From Actinocatenispora thailandica (GTDB lineage Bacteria > Actinomycetota > Actinomycetes > Mycobacteriales > Micromonosporaceae), in NCBI RefSeq assembly GCF_016865425.1, contig NZ_AP023355.1, positions 2,168,198-2,232,197 on the forward strand: a stretch of 64,000 bases of DNA, in the 5' to 3' direction. Of the stretch, positions 42,590-51,452 are shown one piece after another; position 1 is the first letter of the stretch; every line of letters starts with the position of its first letter. The notes under the pieces are model-generated. The model was not told the origin of the DNA. It made no database searches and saw nothing but the letters and a program-made list of their open reading frames with translations. The position numbers and the translations under genes were made by a program.

Positions 42590-44098
42590 GTGCACGCACT
42601 CGACTGGACGGTCCTCGCCGGCTACTTCGGCGTCATGGTGCTGATCGGCCTGTGGTCGCACCGGCGCATCGGCAACGTCAGCGACTACTTCACCGCCGGT
42701 GGCCGGATGCCGTGGTGGCTCGCCGGGATCTCGCATCACATGTCCGGCTACAGCGCGGTGCTGTTCGTCGCGTACGCCGCGGTCGCCTACACCGACGGGA
42801 TCACCATCTACTTCTGGGGATTCGCCACCATCGGAATCGGCGTCGGCATCGGCAGTTGGCTGTTCGCGCCACGCTGGAACCGGTTGCGCAGCAAGTACCA
42901 CGTGGCCTCGCCGCTGGAGTTCCTCGCCCGGCGGTACAACGTGACCACCCAGCAGCTGCTCGCCTGGAGCGGCGCGCTGCTGAAGGTGTTCGACGTGGCG
43001 AGCAAGTGGGCGGCCATCTCGGTGGTGCTCAACGTGTTCGCCGGGGTACCGCTGACCTGGGGCATCCTGATCACCGGGGTGATCACGCTGGTCTACTGCA
43101 CGGCCGGCGGGCTGTGGGCCGACGCGCTCACCGACTTCGGCCAGTTCGTCATCCAGGCCATCGCCGCGATCGTGATGATCGTCGTGGTGCTCGGCAAACT
43201 CGGCGGCATCTCGGCGATCTGGACCATGTGGGGCCAGCTGCCGCACGGCCACCTGTCACCCACCACCTCCAAGTACACCACCGTGTTCCTGCTGGTGTAC
43301 GTGCTGGAGAAGACGATCGAGTACAACGGCGGGATGTGGAACCTGGCGCAGCGGTACATGGCCGCCGAGGGCGCGCCCGCCGCCCGCCGCACCGCCCGGC
43401 TGTCCTCGCTGCTCTACCTGCTGTGGCCCATCGTGCTGATGTTCCCGATGTTCGCCTCGCCGCTGCTGGTGCACGTCGACGACGCCACCACCTCGTACGC
43501 GGTGATGGCCACGACGTTCCTGCCGCACGGGCTGATCGGGCTGGTACTGGCCGGGATGTTCTCCCACACCATGGCGATGGCCTCGTCCGACGCGAACGCC
43601 ATCTCGTCGGTGGTCACCCGCGACATGCTGCCGGTGATCACCAGCCGGCTGCGACACCGCGCCCACCGCGGCAGCCTCACCACCGCCCGGGTGGTCACCG
43701 TCGTGTTCGTGGCGCTGAGCATGCTGGTCGCGACCCAGTCGGCCAACCTCGGCGGCGTGCTGGCGATCGTGGTGTCCTGGGTGGCCGCGCTGATGGGTCC
43801 GATCTCGATCCCGCTGCTGCTGGGCATGCTGCCGTGGTTCCGGCACAGCGGTTCGCGCGCCGCGATCGCCTCCTGGGCCGCCGGCCTCGCCGCCTACGTG
43901 CTGGTCTACTACGTGATCCCGAGCAGCCAGGTGGTCGTGGTCGCCACCCCGATCCTGACCTCGCTGGTGGTCTACGTCGGGCTCGGGCGGATCGCCTCGG
44001 AACGCCGGCCCGGTACCGACGAGATGCTCGCCGTGGTCGGCCACGACGACACCGGCGAACCCGTCGAGCCGGCCCCCGCGCCCGCCACCGGCGGCTGA
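42590..44098 (+). CDS. Sodium:solute symporter family transporter
   Basis: 502 residues from GTG 42590 (GAGGGTGG 4 bases upstream); a GTG at 42563 would add 9 residues. About 13 membrane helices fill the protein in the LeuT/SSS fold. Typical SSS strings are FTAGGRMPWWLAGISHHMSGYSAVLF in helix 1-2 (cut here to FTAGGRMPWW and HMSGYSA), SPLEFLARRYN, TAGGLWADALTDFGQFVIQ and MAMASSDANAISSV. It imports an organic solute with Na+. The divergent IclR gene and the uronate dehydrogenase-like gene suggest a sugar acid as substrate. Confidence 0.9.
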   Translation: MHALDWTVLAGYFGVMVLIGLWSHRRIGNVSDYFTAGGRMPWWLAGISHHMSGYSAVLFVAYAAVAYTDGITIYFWGFATIGIGVGIGSWLFAPRWNRLRSKYHVASPLEFLARRYNVTTQQLLAWSGALLKVFDVASKWAAISVVLNVFAGVPLTWGILITGVITLVYCTAGGLWADALTDFGQFVIQAIAAIVMIVVVLGKLGGISAIWTMWGQLPHGHLSPTTSKYTTVFLLVYVLEKTIEYNGGMWNLAQRYMAAEGAPAARRTARLSSLLYLLWPIVLMFPMFASPLLVHVDDATTSYAVMATTFLPHGLIGLVLAGMFSHTMAMASSDANAISSVVTRDMLPVITSRLRHRAHRGSLTTARVVTVVFVALSMLVATQSANLGGVLAIVVSWVAALMGPISIPLLLGMLPWFRHSGSRAAIASWAAGLAAYVLVYYVIPSSQVVVVATPILTSLVVYVGLGRIASERRPGTDEMLAVVGHDDTGEPVEPAPAPATGG

Positions 44099-44146
44099 GA
44101 CCGGGACCTCCCGGCGGTGCGGCGCCGTGGGCCGCGCCGGGGCGGT

Positions 44147-44908
44147 TCAGGTACGGGTCAGCACGAGCAGCGTCGCCTCGGTGTCCGGCACCGCGCCGTC
44201 CGGGTCGGCCGCGACCGCCCGCTCCAGCGCCGCGAAACCGGCTGCGAGCTGGTCGGCGGACATCAGCTCGAACACCGACTGGGAACGCTGCCGCAGCTGG
44301 GCGAGCCGCTGCGCCCGGGTCGTGGTGGACGGTTCGGCAACGACCTGCAGGCCGGGCGACGCGGCGAAACCGGCGGCCTCGAACGTCGCGATCTCGTCGG
44401 CCAGCGGCCGGTACATCGTGGCGTCCAGTTCCGGCCCGCCCGGGAAGTGCCGCAGCCACCAGATGTCCGGCATCCGGTCGCTGAACTGGGCGCGCAGCAG
44501 CAGCGTGCCGCCCGGCCGCAGCACCCGGGCGAGCTCCCGGGCCGCGGCGGGCGGGTCCGCCACGTGGTGCCACACCAGAAACAGCAGCCCGAAGTCGAAC
44601 TCGCGGTCGGCGGCCGGGATCGCGGTGGCCGAACCGGCGAGGTAGCGGACGCGCGGGTGGGCCGACTCGCGCTCCGCGACGGAGCGCATCGCGGCCGCCG
44701 GCTCGACCCCGGTGACCGGTCCGAACGCGTCGGCCAGCAGCGGGGCGAACCGGCCCGTACCGGAGCCGAGGTCCAGCCCGGACAGCGGCCGGCGGGCCGG
44801 CAGGGCGGCGGCGAACCGGGACAGCCAGGTGTCGCTCGCCGCCGGGCCGAGCGCGCGACTGGCGTGGTAGTGGCGGTGGATGGGTCCGTCGTAGTCGACG
44901 CGCTTCAT
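44147..44908 (-). CDS. SAM-dependent methyltransferase (class I)
   Basis: 253 residues from ATG 44908, with GGGAG 6 bases upstream. Motif I is LSGLDLGSGTGRFAPLLAD (about residues 43-61), followed by VTGVEPAAAM, FGLLFLVWHHVADPPAA and LRPGGTLLLRAQFSDR, the methyltransferase type 11/25 pattern. The substrate is unknown. It lies downstream of the fab operon but after that operon's terminator, so it is probably a separate unit. Confidence 0.87.
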   Translation of the reverse strand: MKRVDYDGPIHRHYHASRALGPAASDTWLSRFAAALPARRPLSGLDLGSGTGRFAPLLADAFGPVTGVEPAAAMRSVAERESAHPRVRYLAGSATAIPAADREFDFGLLFLVWHHVADPPAAARELARVLRPGGTLLLRAQFSDRMPDIWWLRHFPGGPELDATMYRPLADEIATFEAAGFAASPGLQVVAEPSTTTRAQRLAQLRQRSQSVFELMSADQLAAGFAALERAVAADPDGAVPDTEATLLVLTRT

Positions 44909-44929
44909 CGGTACTCCCGAAACGGGTGC

Positions 44930-44960
44930 GGCGGCCCTGTCCATCGTGGACAGGGCCGCC
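44930..44960 (-). terminator. Terminator of the fab operon
   Basis: Perfect 14-bp stem GGCGGCCCTGTCCA (44930-44943) with its complement 44947-44960 and a 3-base loop, 15 bases after the fabF stop on the minus strand. Confidence 0.85.
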
Positions 44961-44975
44961 GTCGTCGTGCCGCGG

Positions 44976-46211
44976 TCAGACGCGCTGGAAGCAGAGTGCC
45001 GCGTTGTGACCGCCGAAGCCGAACGAGTTGTTCAGTGCTGCCGGCACCTCCATCCGGCGGGCGACGTTCGCCGCGACGTCGAGGGTCAGCTCGTCGTCCG
45101 GGTCGTCCAGGTTGACGGTCGGCGGCACGATCCCGTCCCGTACCGCGAGGATCGTCGCGATCGACTCGATCGCGCCGGCCGCGCCGAGCAGGTGGCCGGT
45201 CATCGACTTCGTCGAGGTGACCACCGGCTGCTCGCCGACCGCCTTGCGGATCGCGGCGATCTCACCCATGTCCCCGATCGGGGTCGAGGTGGCGTGCGCG
45301 TTGACGTGCGCGATGTCGGCCGGGGAAAGCCCCGCGTCGGCGATCGCCAGCCGCATCGCCCGCGCCTGCTGGGTGCCTTCCGGGTCCGGCTGCACGATGT
45401 CGTACCCGTCGGAGGTCAGCGCGGCACCGGCGAGCTTCGCGTACACCGTCGCGCCGCGAGCGGCGGCCCGGTCGGCACGCTCCAGCACCACCACGCCCGC
45501 ACCCTCGCCGAGGACGAACCCGTCCCGGCCCTTGTCGAACGGGCGGGACGCCCGGGTCGGCTCGTCGTTGCGCGTCGACATCGCTCGCATCGCGGCGAAA
45601 CCGGCGATCGGCAGCGGGAACGCCACCGCCTCGGTACCGCCGGCCAGCACCACGTCGGCCCGGCCGGACCGGATGATGTCCAGCCCCAGCGCGATCGCCT
45701 CCGAGGAGGTCGCGCAGGCGCTCGCGGCCGAGTGCACGCCGCCGAGCACCCGGAACTCCAGCCCCACGTAGGCGGCCGGGCCGTTCGGCATCAGCATCGG
45801 CACGGTGTGCGGGCTGACCAGCCGCGGCCCCTTGGCGAGCAGCCGGTCGTGCTGGTCGACCAGGGTGCGCGCGCCGCCGATGCCGGTACCGACGCTGACC
45901 GCCAGCCGTTCCCGGTCCGGGTCGTCCTCGTCCAGGCCGGCGTCCCGCCAGGCCTGCCGCGCGGCGACCAGGGCCGCCTGCTCGGACCGGTCCATCCGCC
46001 GGGCCTTCACCCGGTCGATGTGGTTGGTCGGGTCGTCGACCATCAGCCCGGCAATGCGCACCGGCAGCTCGGCCGCCCAGTCGGCGTCCAGAGCCCGGAT
46101 GCCGGAGCGGCCGGCGATCATGCCCTCCCAGGTGGACGCGACGTCCCCGCCGAGGGGGGTCGTCGCGCCGAGCCCGGTGACTACCACTTCCGGTGTGGAG
46201 TGGCTCGTCAT
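44976..46211 (-). CDS. fabF: 3-oxoacyl-ACP synthase II
   Basis: 411 residues, normal FabF length. The Cys-His-His triad is visible: Cys in SAASACATSSEAIALG (about 168), His in VNAHATSTPIGD (about 308) and His in SMTGHLLGAAGAIE (about 344). It elongates acyl-ACP with malonyl-ACP in type II fatty acid synthesis. It is the last gene of fasR-fabD-fabH-acpP-fabF, 136 bases after acpP, and is followed by a terminator. No second ketosynthase-like chain-length factor gene is present, so this is a primary-metabolism rather than polyketide locus. Confidence 0.95.
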   Translation of the reverse strand: MTSHSTPEVVVTGLGATTPLGGDVASTWEGMIAGRSGIRALDADWAAELPVRIAGLMVDDPTNHIDRVKARRMDRSEQAALVAARQAWRDAGLDEDDPDRERLAVSVGTGIGGARTLVDQHDRLLAKGPRLVSPHTVPMLMPNGPAAYVGLEFRVLGGVHSAASACATSSEAIALGLDIIRSGRADVVLAGGTEAVAFPLPIAGFAAMRAMSTRNDEPTRASRPFDKGRDGFVLGEGAGVVVLERADRAAARGATVYAKLAGAALTSDGYDIVQPDPEGTQQARAMRLAIADAGLSPADIAHVNAHATSTPIGDMGEIAAIRKAVGEQPVVTSTKSMTGHLLGAAGAIESIATILAVRDGIVPPTVNLDDPDDELTLDVAANVARRMEVPAALNNSFGFGGHNAALCFQRV

Positions 46212-46263
46212 CGTGATGTCGCCTCCAGCGTTTCGATCGTCACCGGCCTGCCTGTGCGGCCGG

Positions 46264-46302
46264 CGTACCAGCCGTGGAATCCGGCCGTACCAGCCGTGGA
46301 AT
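46264..46302. repeat. Direct repeat in the acpP-fabF spacer
   Basis: CGTACCAGCCGTGGAAT occurs at 46264-46280 and again at 46286-46302, a 17-base direct repeat with 22-base period, inside the 136-base gap between acpP and fabF. It could affect the relative expression of the two genes through RNA structure. Confidence 0.6.
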
Positions 46303-46347
46303 GCGGACGGGACGGCGGTCCGCCGGCTGCCATCCTGGCGGTGCGGG

Positions 46348-46590
46348 TCAGGCCGCGTTCTTCTCGATGTAGGTGACCGCGTCGCCGACGGTCTTGAGGT
46401 TCGGGACCTCGTCGTCGGGGATCTTCACGCCGAACTTCTCCTCGGCGGCGACCACGACCTCCACCATCGACAGCGAGTCGACGTCCAGTTCCTCGGTGAA
46501 CGACTTCTCGTCGGCGACGTCGGACTTGTCCACGCCGGCCACCTCTTCCAGAATGTCGGCCAGGCCGGTGCGAATCTCGTCGCGGGTCAT
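46348..46590 (-). CDS. acpP: Acyl carrier protein
   Basis: 80 residues from ATG 46590, with AAGGAAGGAA upstream. The phosphopantetheine-attachment serine is in DVDSLSMVEVV (about residue 41). The acidic, four-helix composition and PDDEVPNLKTVGDAV match fatty-acid ACPs. It carries the growing acyl chain for FabD, FabH and FabF encoded around it. Confidence 0.96.
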   Translation of the reverse strand: MTRDEIRTGLADILEEVAGVDKSDVADEKSFTEELDVDSLSMVEVVVAAEEKFGVKIPDDEVPNLKTVGDAVTYIEKNAA

Positions 46591-46698
46591 GCGGTGTTCC
46601 TTCCTTGTCCTGTCGGGTGTCGCGGCGCTTGTCGCCGTACCCGACGTCTCATGGTGCCGCACCCGGGGTGCCGGGTCGGCGACGGTCTACGAAATCGG

Positions 46699-47664
46699 CT
46701 ACGGGCAGCGCACGATCTGCCCGGCATAGGTGAGCCCGCCGCCGAAGCCGAACAGCAGCACGGGCGCGCCGGAGGCGATCTCGCCGCGCTCGATCAGCTT
46801 CGACAGCGCCAGCGGCACCGATGCGGCCGAGGTGTTGCCGGACTCGACGATGTCGCGGGCGACCACCGCGTTGGTGGCGCCGAGCTTGGCCGCGAGCGGC
46901 TCGATGATGCGCAGGTTCGCCTGGTGCGCGACGAACCCGCCGAGCTCGGCCGGCTCGACACCGGCCCGCCGGCAGGTCTCGGCGATCAGCTTGGGCAGCT
47001 CGGTCTGGGTCCAGCGGAACACCGTCGGCCCGTCCTGCTTGATGTACCCGCGGCGCCCCTCGATGGTCAGCACGGAGCCCTTGCTCGGGTCCGAACCCCA
47101 CAGCACCGGGCCGATGCCCGGCTCCTCGTCGTCCGCGACCGCCTCGACCACCGCGGCGCCGGCGGCGTCGCCGAACAGGATGCACGAAGTGCGGTCGGTG
47201 TAGTCGGTGACGTCGGTCAGCTTCTCCGAGCCGATCACCAGCGCCCGCCGGGCCGCACCGGCCCGGATCGCGTGGTCGGCGGTGGCCAGCGCGTACTCGA
47301 AGCCGGAGCAGCCGGTGTTGAGGTCGAACGCCGCCGGCGCGGTGATGCCGAGGTTGTTCGCCACCCGGCAGGCCACGTTCGGGCACCGGTCGATCGAGGA
47401 GCAGGTGGCCACGATGACCTGGTCGATGTCGTACGGGGTGAGGCCGGCGTTGGCGAGCGCCTTGCCCGCGGCGGCGGTGGCCATGTCGGCGACCGTCTCG
47501 CCCTCCGCGACCCGGCGCTCCTTGATGCCCACCCGCGTGGTGATCCACTCGTCGGTGGTGTCCACGATGCGGGTCAGGTCCTCGTTGGTGAGCACCTTCG
47601 CCGGCTGGTAGTGGCCCATCGCGACGATCTTGGTACCGCGTGCGGGACCTGCGGGGATGGTCAT
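46699..47664 (-). CDS. fabH: 3-oxoacyl-ACP synthase III
   Basis: 321 residues from ATG 47664, which overlaps the fabD stop (ATGA). The Cys-His-Asn triad is visible: Cys in LNTGCSGFEYAL (about 120), His in FVAHQANLRIIE (about 250) and Asn in ESGNTSAASVPLAL (about 280). It starts fatty acid synthesis by condensing an acyl-CoA with malonyl-ACP; in actinobacteria it prefers branched primers. It lies between fabD and acpP in the conserved order. Confidence 0.95.
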   Translation of the reverse strand: MTIPAGPARGTKIVAMGHYQPAKVLTNEDLTRIVDTTDEWITTRVGIKERRVAEGETVADMATAAAGKALANAGLTPYDIDQVIVATCSSIDRCPNVACRVANNLGITAPAAFDLNTGCSGFEYALATADHAIRAGAARRALVIGSEKLTDVTDYTDRTSCILFGDAAGAAVVEAVADDEEPGIGPVLWGSDPSKGSVLTIEGRRGYIKQDGPTVFRWTQTELPKLIAETCRRAGVEPAELGGFVAHQANLRIIEPLAAKLGATNAVVARDIVESGNTSAASVPLALSKLIERGEIASGAPVLLFGFGGGLTYAGQIVRCP

Positions 47665-48614
47665 GCGTTGTCTCCCGTCGAGGCGTTGCGGGCCGGCTCG
47701 CCGTGCCGTGCGATCAGGTCGCGGGCGGCGGGCAGGTCGTCGGGGGTGTTGAGGGTGACGATCTCGGGCACCCCACGGGTCTTGAGCTCGCGCTTGACCA
47801 GCCCGGCCAGGGTGCCGGCGGGCGGCAGCTCCAGCACCGCGGTGACGCCCAGGTCGGCCAGCGTGGCCATGCACAGGTCCCAGCGCACCGGGCTGGTCAC
47901 CTGGCGGACCAGCCGGCGGACCAACTCGGTACCGGAGCCGACCGGGGCGCCGTCGGCGTTGGACAGCAGCTGCCGGCGCGGGTCGCTGGGGGTGATGCCA
48001 CCGGCGAGACGCTGCAGCGCCTCCTCGGCCGGCGCCATGTACCGGGTGTGGAACGCCCCGGCCACCGCGAGCGGCCGCACCCGGGTACCGGCAGGCGGCT
48101 CGGCGGCGAACTTCTCCAGCGCGGCCAGCGCACCGGCGGCGACGATCTGCCCCGCGCCGTTCCGGTTGGCCGGGGTCAGCCCGGCCGCCTCGATCGCCGC
48201 GGCCACCTCGTCCGGGTCGCCGCCGAGTACCGCGCTCATCCCGGTCGGCTCCAGCGCGCAGGCGGCCGCCATCTCACGGCCCCGGACACCGGCGAGCAGC
48301 ATCGCCGACTCGGCGCTCAGCGCGCCGGCCAGCGCCGCGGCGGTCAGCTCGCCGATCGAGTGCCCGGCGACGACCGCGGCCCCGGCCAGCGGCAGCTGCC
48401 CGGCGGCGACCAGCCCGGCCGCCACCAGCAGTGGCTGGGTGCGTGCGGTGTCCTTGATCTCGTCGGCATCGGCGTCGGTACCCAGGTGCACCAGGTCGGC
48501 GCCGGCAGCGGTGGACAGCCAGCGCAGCCGCGCCTCGACGCCGTCCACGTCGAGCCACGGAGCCAGGAACCCGGGCTTTTGCGACCCCTGTCCCGGGGCG
48601 AGTATCGCGAGCAC
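47661..48614 (-). CDS. fabD: Malonyl-CoA:ACP transacylase
   Basis: 317 residues from GTG 48614; no strong ribosome site is seen. The motif LAPGQGSQKPGF starts the domain, the catalytic serine is in AGHSIGELTAA (about 93), and the catalytic histidine is in AGAFHTRYMAPAEE (about 190). It loads malonyl groups onto ACP. First structural gene of the fab operon after fasR, with 93 bases between stop of fasR and this start, which should hold the promoter under FasR control. Confidence 0.94.
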   Translation of the reverse strand: MLAILAPGQGSQKPGFLAPWLDVDGVEARLRWLSTAAGADLVHLGTDADADEIKDTARTQPLLVAAGLVAAGQLPLAGAAVVAGHSIGELTAAALAGALSAESAMLLAGVRGREMAAACALEPTGMSAVLGGDPDEVAAAIEAAGLTPANRNGAGQIVAAGALAALEKFAAEPPAGTRVRPLAVAGAFHTRYMAPAEEALQRLAGGITPSDPRRQLLSNADGAPVGSGTELVRRLVRQVTSPVRWDLCMATLADLGVTAVLELPPAGTLAGLVKRELKTRGVPEIVTLNTPDDLPAARDLIARHGEPARNASTGDNA

Positions 48615-48707
48615 GCGTTGACTCTGACCGATCCGGCGCTCTTCGCGACCGGTTCTGATCAACCAAACCCGACCACGGACGTTGTGGAGAGTCGACAAAA
48701 CGAGCGT
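48615..48707 (-). promoter_or_regulatory. fabD upstream region, likely FasR-controlled
   Basis: A 93-base gap between fasR and fabD. It is AT-richer than the genes, with minus-strand GTTTTGTCGACTC and GGTTTGGTTGATC strings that are candidate activator sites. In Streptomyces the fab operon promoter between fasR and fabD is bound by FasR; its place here is by analogy. Confidence 0.4.
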
Positions 48708-50141
48708 TCAACCCGCGTGATTGGCGGTACGCGGGTCCTCCGGCGGCGCTGTGAGTTGTGTCGCCTGGGCATCCGATCCGTCGCCTTGCGTGCCGCTTTC
48801 CACCGCATCGGGTAGTGCCGTCGGGTCGACGGCGCCGGCGCGGCCGTCGGCCAGCGCCGGCGCCGGCAGCGGCGGCCGCGGCGCGGCCTGGTCCAGCCGG
48901 CCCACCACCAGCGCCACTCGCAGCGCGAACGAGTCCCGCGGCTGCGTCGCGGTGAACCCGGTCAGATCGGCGATCCGGCGCAGCCGGTAACGGACGGTGT
49001 TCGGGTGCACGTACAGGGCGCGCGCGGTGGACTCCAGCACGCCGCCCGCGGCGAAGAACGCGTCCAGGGTGTCCAGCAGGTCACCGGCCCGCTGCAGCGC
49101 CCCGTACACGTTGGTGCGCAGCAGCCGGCGCGCCTCCGGGTCGCCGGCCAGCGCCCGCTCCGGAAGCAGGTCGCCGGCCGAGACCGGGCGCGGCGCGTCC
49201 GGCCAGGTGTGCGCCGCACGGTAGCCGGCGATCGCGGCTCGGGCCGACTCGGTGGCCTCGTCCAGCGACGGCACCGCGGGCCCGACCACGATCGGACCGT
49301 CGCCGAAGTCCTCCAGCAGCTTCGCGGTTGCCGCGACCGGGTCCGGTGCGCCGCCGAGCACCGCGACCAGCCGGTTGCCGTGCACCCCGCCGAGGACCTC
49401 GACGCCGATACGGCGCGCGGTGCGGTGCAGCCCGTGCAGTACCGAGGTGGCGTCGCCGGCCGGGGAGCGGCCCACCGCCACCGCGACCGGCGTCGCGTCC
49501 GACCAGCCCAGCGCGGCGGCGCGGCTGGCCATCGCGTCGCCGACCTCGCCGCGCAGCAGCGCGTCGACGAGCATCGCCTGCAGCCGCGCGTCCCAGGCGC
49601 CGCGCGACTCGGCGGCCCGCGCGTACACCCGGGCGGAGGCGAACGCGACCTCCCGGGAGAACCGCAGCAGCGCCTCGGCCAGCGCCGACTCCTCACCGGG
49701 CGCGGCCAGCTCCGGTACCCGTTCCTCGACCACGTCGATGGTCACCTTGATCAGGGCGACGGTGTGCTGCAACGAGATCGACCGGGCCAGCTCCCGGGGC
49801 GCACCGGCGAAGACCTCGTCGCCGAACTCGGGCGGCTTCGCCGGATCCCGGGTCCAGGCGGCGAACGAGTTGACCCCGGACTGGCAGATCAGCATCACCC
49901 AGCTGCGCCGGTCGGCACTCAGCTCGCGGAACCACGGCAGCGTCGCGTCCATCCGGGCGACGCTCTCGGCGGCCAGCCCGCCCGCCGCCCGCTCGATCCG
50001 GCGCAGCGTCGCCTCCAGCGCGACGCCCCGCGGCGGCTCGCCCGGCCGCGGTCCGCCGGTGCTGCGGGACGGCGACGAGACGGGCTCGCCGTCGCGCGGT
50101 TGCGCCTCGTCCGGCACCGGCCGGTCCGCTGAACTGCTCAC
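48708..50141 (-). CDS. fasR: FasR-like PucR-family regulator of fatty acid synthesis
   Basis: 477 residues from GTG 50141. The middle is a GGDEF-like regulatory region, and near residues 350-400 lies a PucR-type HTH (HTH_30): AGGVLESTARALYVHPNTVR followed by YRLRRIADLTGF. Both tails are Pro/Ala-rich and disordered. Position directly upstream of fabD-fabH-acpP-fabF matches FasR of Streptomyces, an activator of that operon. The family assignment is from the HTH, the function from context. Confidence 0.87.
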   Translation of the reverse strand: MSSSADRPVPDEAQPRDGEPVSSPSRSTGGPRPGEPPRGVALEATLRRIERAAGGLAAESVARMDATLPWFRELSADRRSWVMLICQSGVNSFAAWTRDPAKPPEFGDEVFAGAPRELARSISLQHTVALIKVTIDVVEERVPELAAPGEESALAEALLRFSREVAFASARVYARAAESRGAWDARLQAMLVDALLRGEVGDAMASRAAALGWSDATPVAVAVGRSPAGDATSVLHGLHRTARRIGVEVLGGVHGNRLVAVLGGAPDPVAATAKLLEDFGDGPIVVGPAVPSLDEATESARAAIAGYRAAHTWPDAPRPVSAGDLLPERALAGDPEARRLLRTNVYGALQRAGDLLDTLDAFFAAGGVLESTARALYVHPNTVRYRLRRIADLTGFTATQPRDSFALRVALVVGRLDQAAPRPPLPAPALADGRAGAVDPTALPDAVESGTQGDGSDAQATQLTAPPEDPRTANHAG

Positions 50142-50252
50142 ACCCTGCAGCCTGCCACGCCGTACCGGTGCTGCCGGTCGCCAGCCCAGCGGCGGTGACG
50201 GTCGGCATCCGGCGCACCGCGCGCCGGGGTCGCGGGGTGCCCGGTCGGGCGA

Positions 50253-50258
50253 TAGGTT
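50253..50258 (+). promoter_or_regulatory. -10 box for a leaderless transcript
   Basis: TAGGTT ends 7 bases before the ATG at 50266, the spacing expected when transcription starts at the start codon. The hydrolase gene has no Shine-Dalgarno sequence, which supports this. No good -35 is seen. Confidence 0.5.
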
Positions 50259-50265
50259 CCCAGTT

Positions 50266-50877
50266 ATGACTGATACGTCCGACTCGGTGTCCGGTGGCGT
50301 TTCCCGGGCCGCTGTCCTGGTTCCCGGTCGCCGCTACCCCGTCGAGTCGCCGCTGCTGTTCTTCGCGCAGGAGGCCGTCGAGGTACGCGACGCGTACGTG
50401 GAGCCGGTCCGCTGGACCGCGCCGGAACTCGACCAGGCCGCCACCCGCGCCTGGCTGACCGGCGCCGAGTCCGAGGCCTGGGTGTGCGGCCAGGTCAGCG
50501 ACGCGATCGCCCGGGTGGAGAAGAGCCTGCCCGGCGCCCAGACCGTGCTCGTCGGCAAGTCCCTCGGCACCCGGGCCGCCTCGGTCGCGGCCGACCGGGG
50601 GCTGCCGGCGATCTGGCTCACCCCGCTGCTGCACACCCCGCGGGTGGTCGCCGAACTGGGCCGCAGCGAGGCGCCGTTCCTGCTCGTCGGCGGTACCGAG
50701 GACGAGGCGTGGGACGGCGCCGAGGCACGCCGGCTGACGCCGCACGTGGCGGAGATCCCGGGCGCCGACCACGGCATGCTGCTGCCCGGGCCGTTGGCCG
50801 CGAGCCTCGCCGCGCACGCCGTCGTCGCCACCGCGATCGAACAGTTCCTGGACACCGTCGTGTGGCCCACCGGCTGA
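50266..50877 (+). CDS. Alpha/beta-hydrolase-like protein
   Basis: 203 residues. The nucleophile elbow is VLVGKSLGTRAA (about residues 95-106; G-K-S-L-G), with a later EIPGADHGMLLPG holding the catalytic His, and an Asp/Glu-rich GGTEDEAWDG between. This is the small dienelactone-hydrolase/BioH-like fold. No signal peptide. The start is likely leaderless. The substrate is unknown. It is divergent from fasR with about 120 bases between. Confidence 0.75.
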   Translation: MTDTSDSVSGGVSRAAVLVPGRRYPVESPLLFFAQEAVEVRDAYVEPVRWTAPELDQAATRAWLTGAESEAWVCGQVSDAIARVEKSLPGAQTVLVGKSLGTRAASVAADRGLPAIWLTPLLHTPRVVAELGRSEAPFLLVGGTEDEAWDGAEARRLTPHVAEIPGADHGMLLPGPLAASLAAHAVVATAIEQFLDTVVWPTG

Positions 50878-50910
50878 CCGACCCGAGCCACCGGCCACCC
50901 GACGCACCGG

Positions 50911-51345
50911 TCAGAGCCGCGCGGTCAGCCGCCTGCCGTCGTGCAGCCGTACCGGTGCCTCGACGTCGGCCAACGCGTCGAGGATCCGGCCGGCGAAGAT
51001 CTCGGGCATCCGTTCGCGGACCTCGTCCGGTGTCATCCAGCGGAACTCGCTGGCCTCGTCGTTGACCGTGAGCCGGCCGCCGAGCACCCGGCACCGGAAC
51101 GTCAACACGATGGTGCCGGTCGTGGTGTTCTGGTAGACCGCGCCCAACCGCACCGGGGCGACCTCCAGCCCGGTCTCCTCGCGAACCTCGCGACGCAGAC
51201 CGTCCGGAACGGTCTCGCCGATCTCCAGCATGCCGCCGGGCGGTTCCCACCGCCCGTCCTCGGGCCGGCGCAGCGCGAGCACCAGGCCGTTGTCGTCCGT
51301 CACGGCCGCCGCGACCGCGACCGGATGCCGGGGCAGATCCGCCAT
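50911..51345 (-). CDS. NUDIX hydrolase
   Basis: 144 residues from ATG 51345, with AAGGAG 8 bases upstream. A complete NUDIX box is present near residues 38-60: G, five residues, E, seven residues, REVREETGL. The first strand VAVAAAVTDDNGLVLALRRP is typical of nucleotide-diphosphate hydrolases such as MutT-like enzymes. It hydrolyses nucleoside diphosphates linked to another group; the substrate is not determined. It is divergent from the GntR gene with 107 bases between, so it may be under that regulator. Confidence 0.9.
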   Translation of the reverse strand: MADLPRHPVAVAAAVTDDNGLVLALRRPEDGRWEPPGGMLEIGETVPDGLRREVREETGLEVAPVRLGAVYQNTTTGTIVLTFRCRVLGGRLTVNDEASEFRWMTPDEVRERMPEIFAGRILDALADVEAPVRLHDGRRLTARL

Positions 51346-51452
51346 CTTCTCAACTCCTTCGACAGGTACGGGGTGCGCGGGATTCGTCGGTAGCGGGGGC
51401 ACGTCCAGAGGTGTACCGTCCGGCGGGAACCTCGATCGACAGGGAGTGGCTG

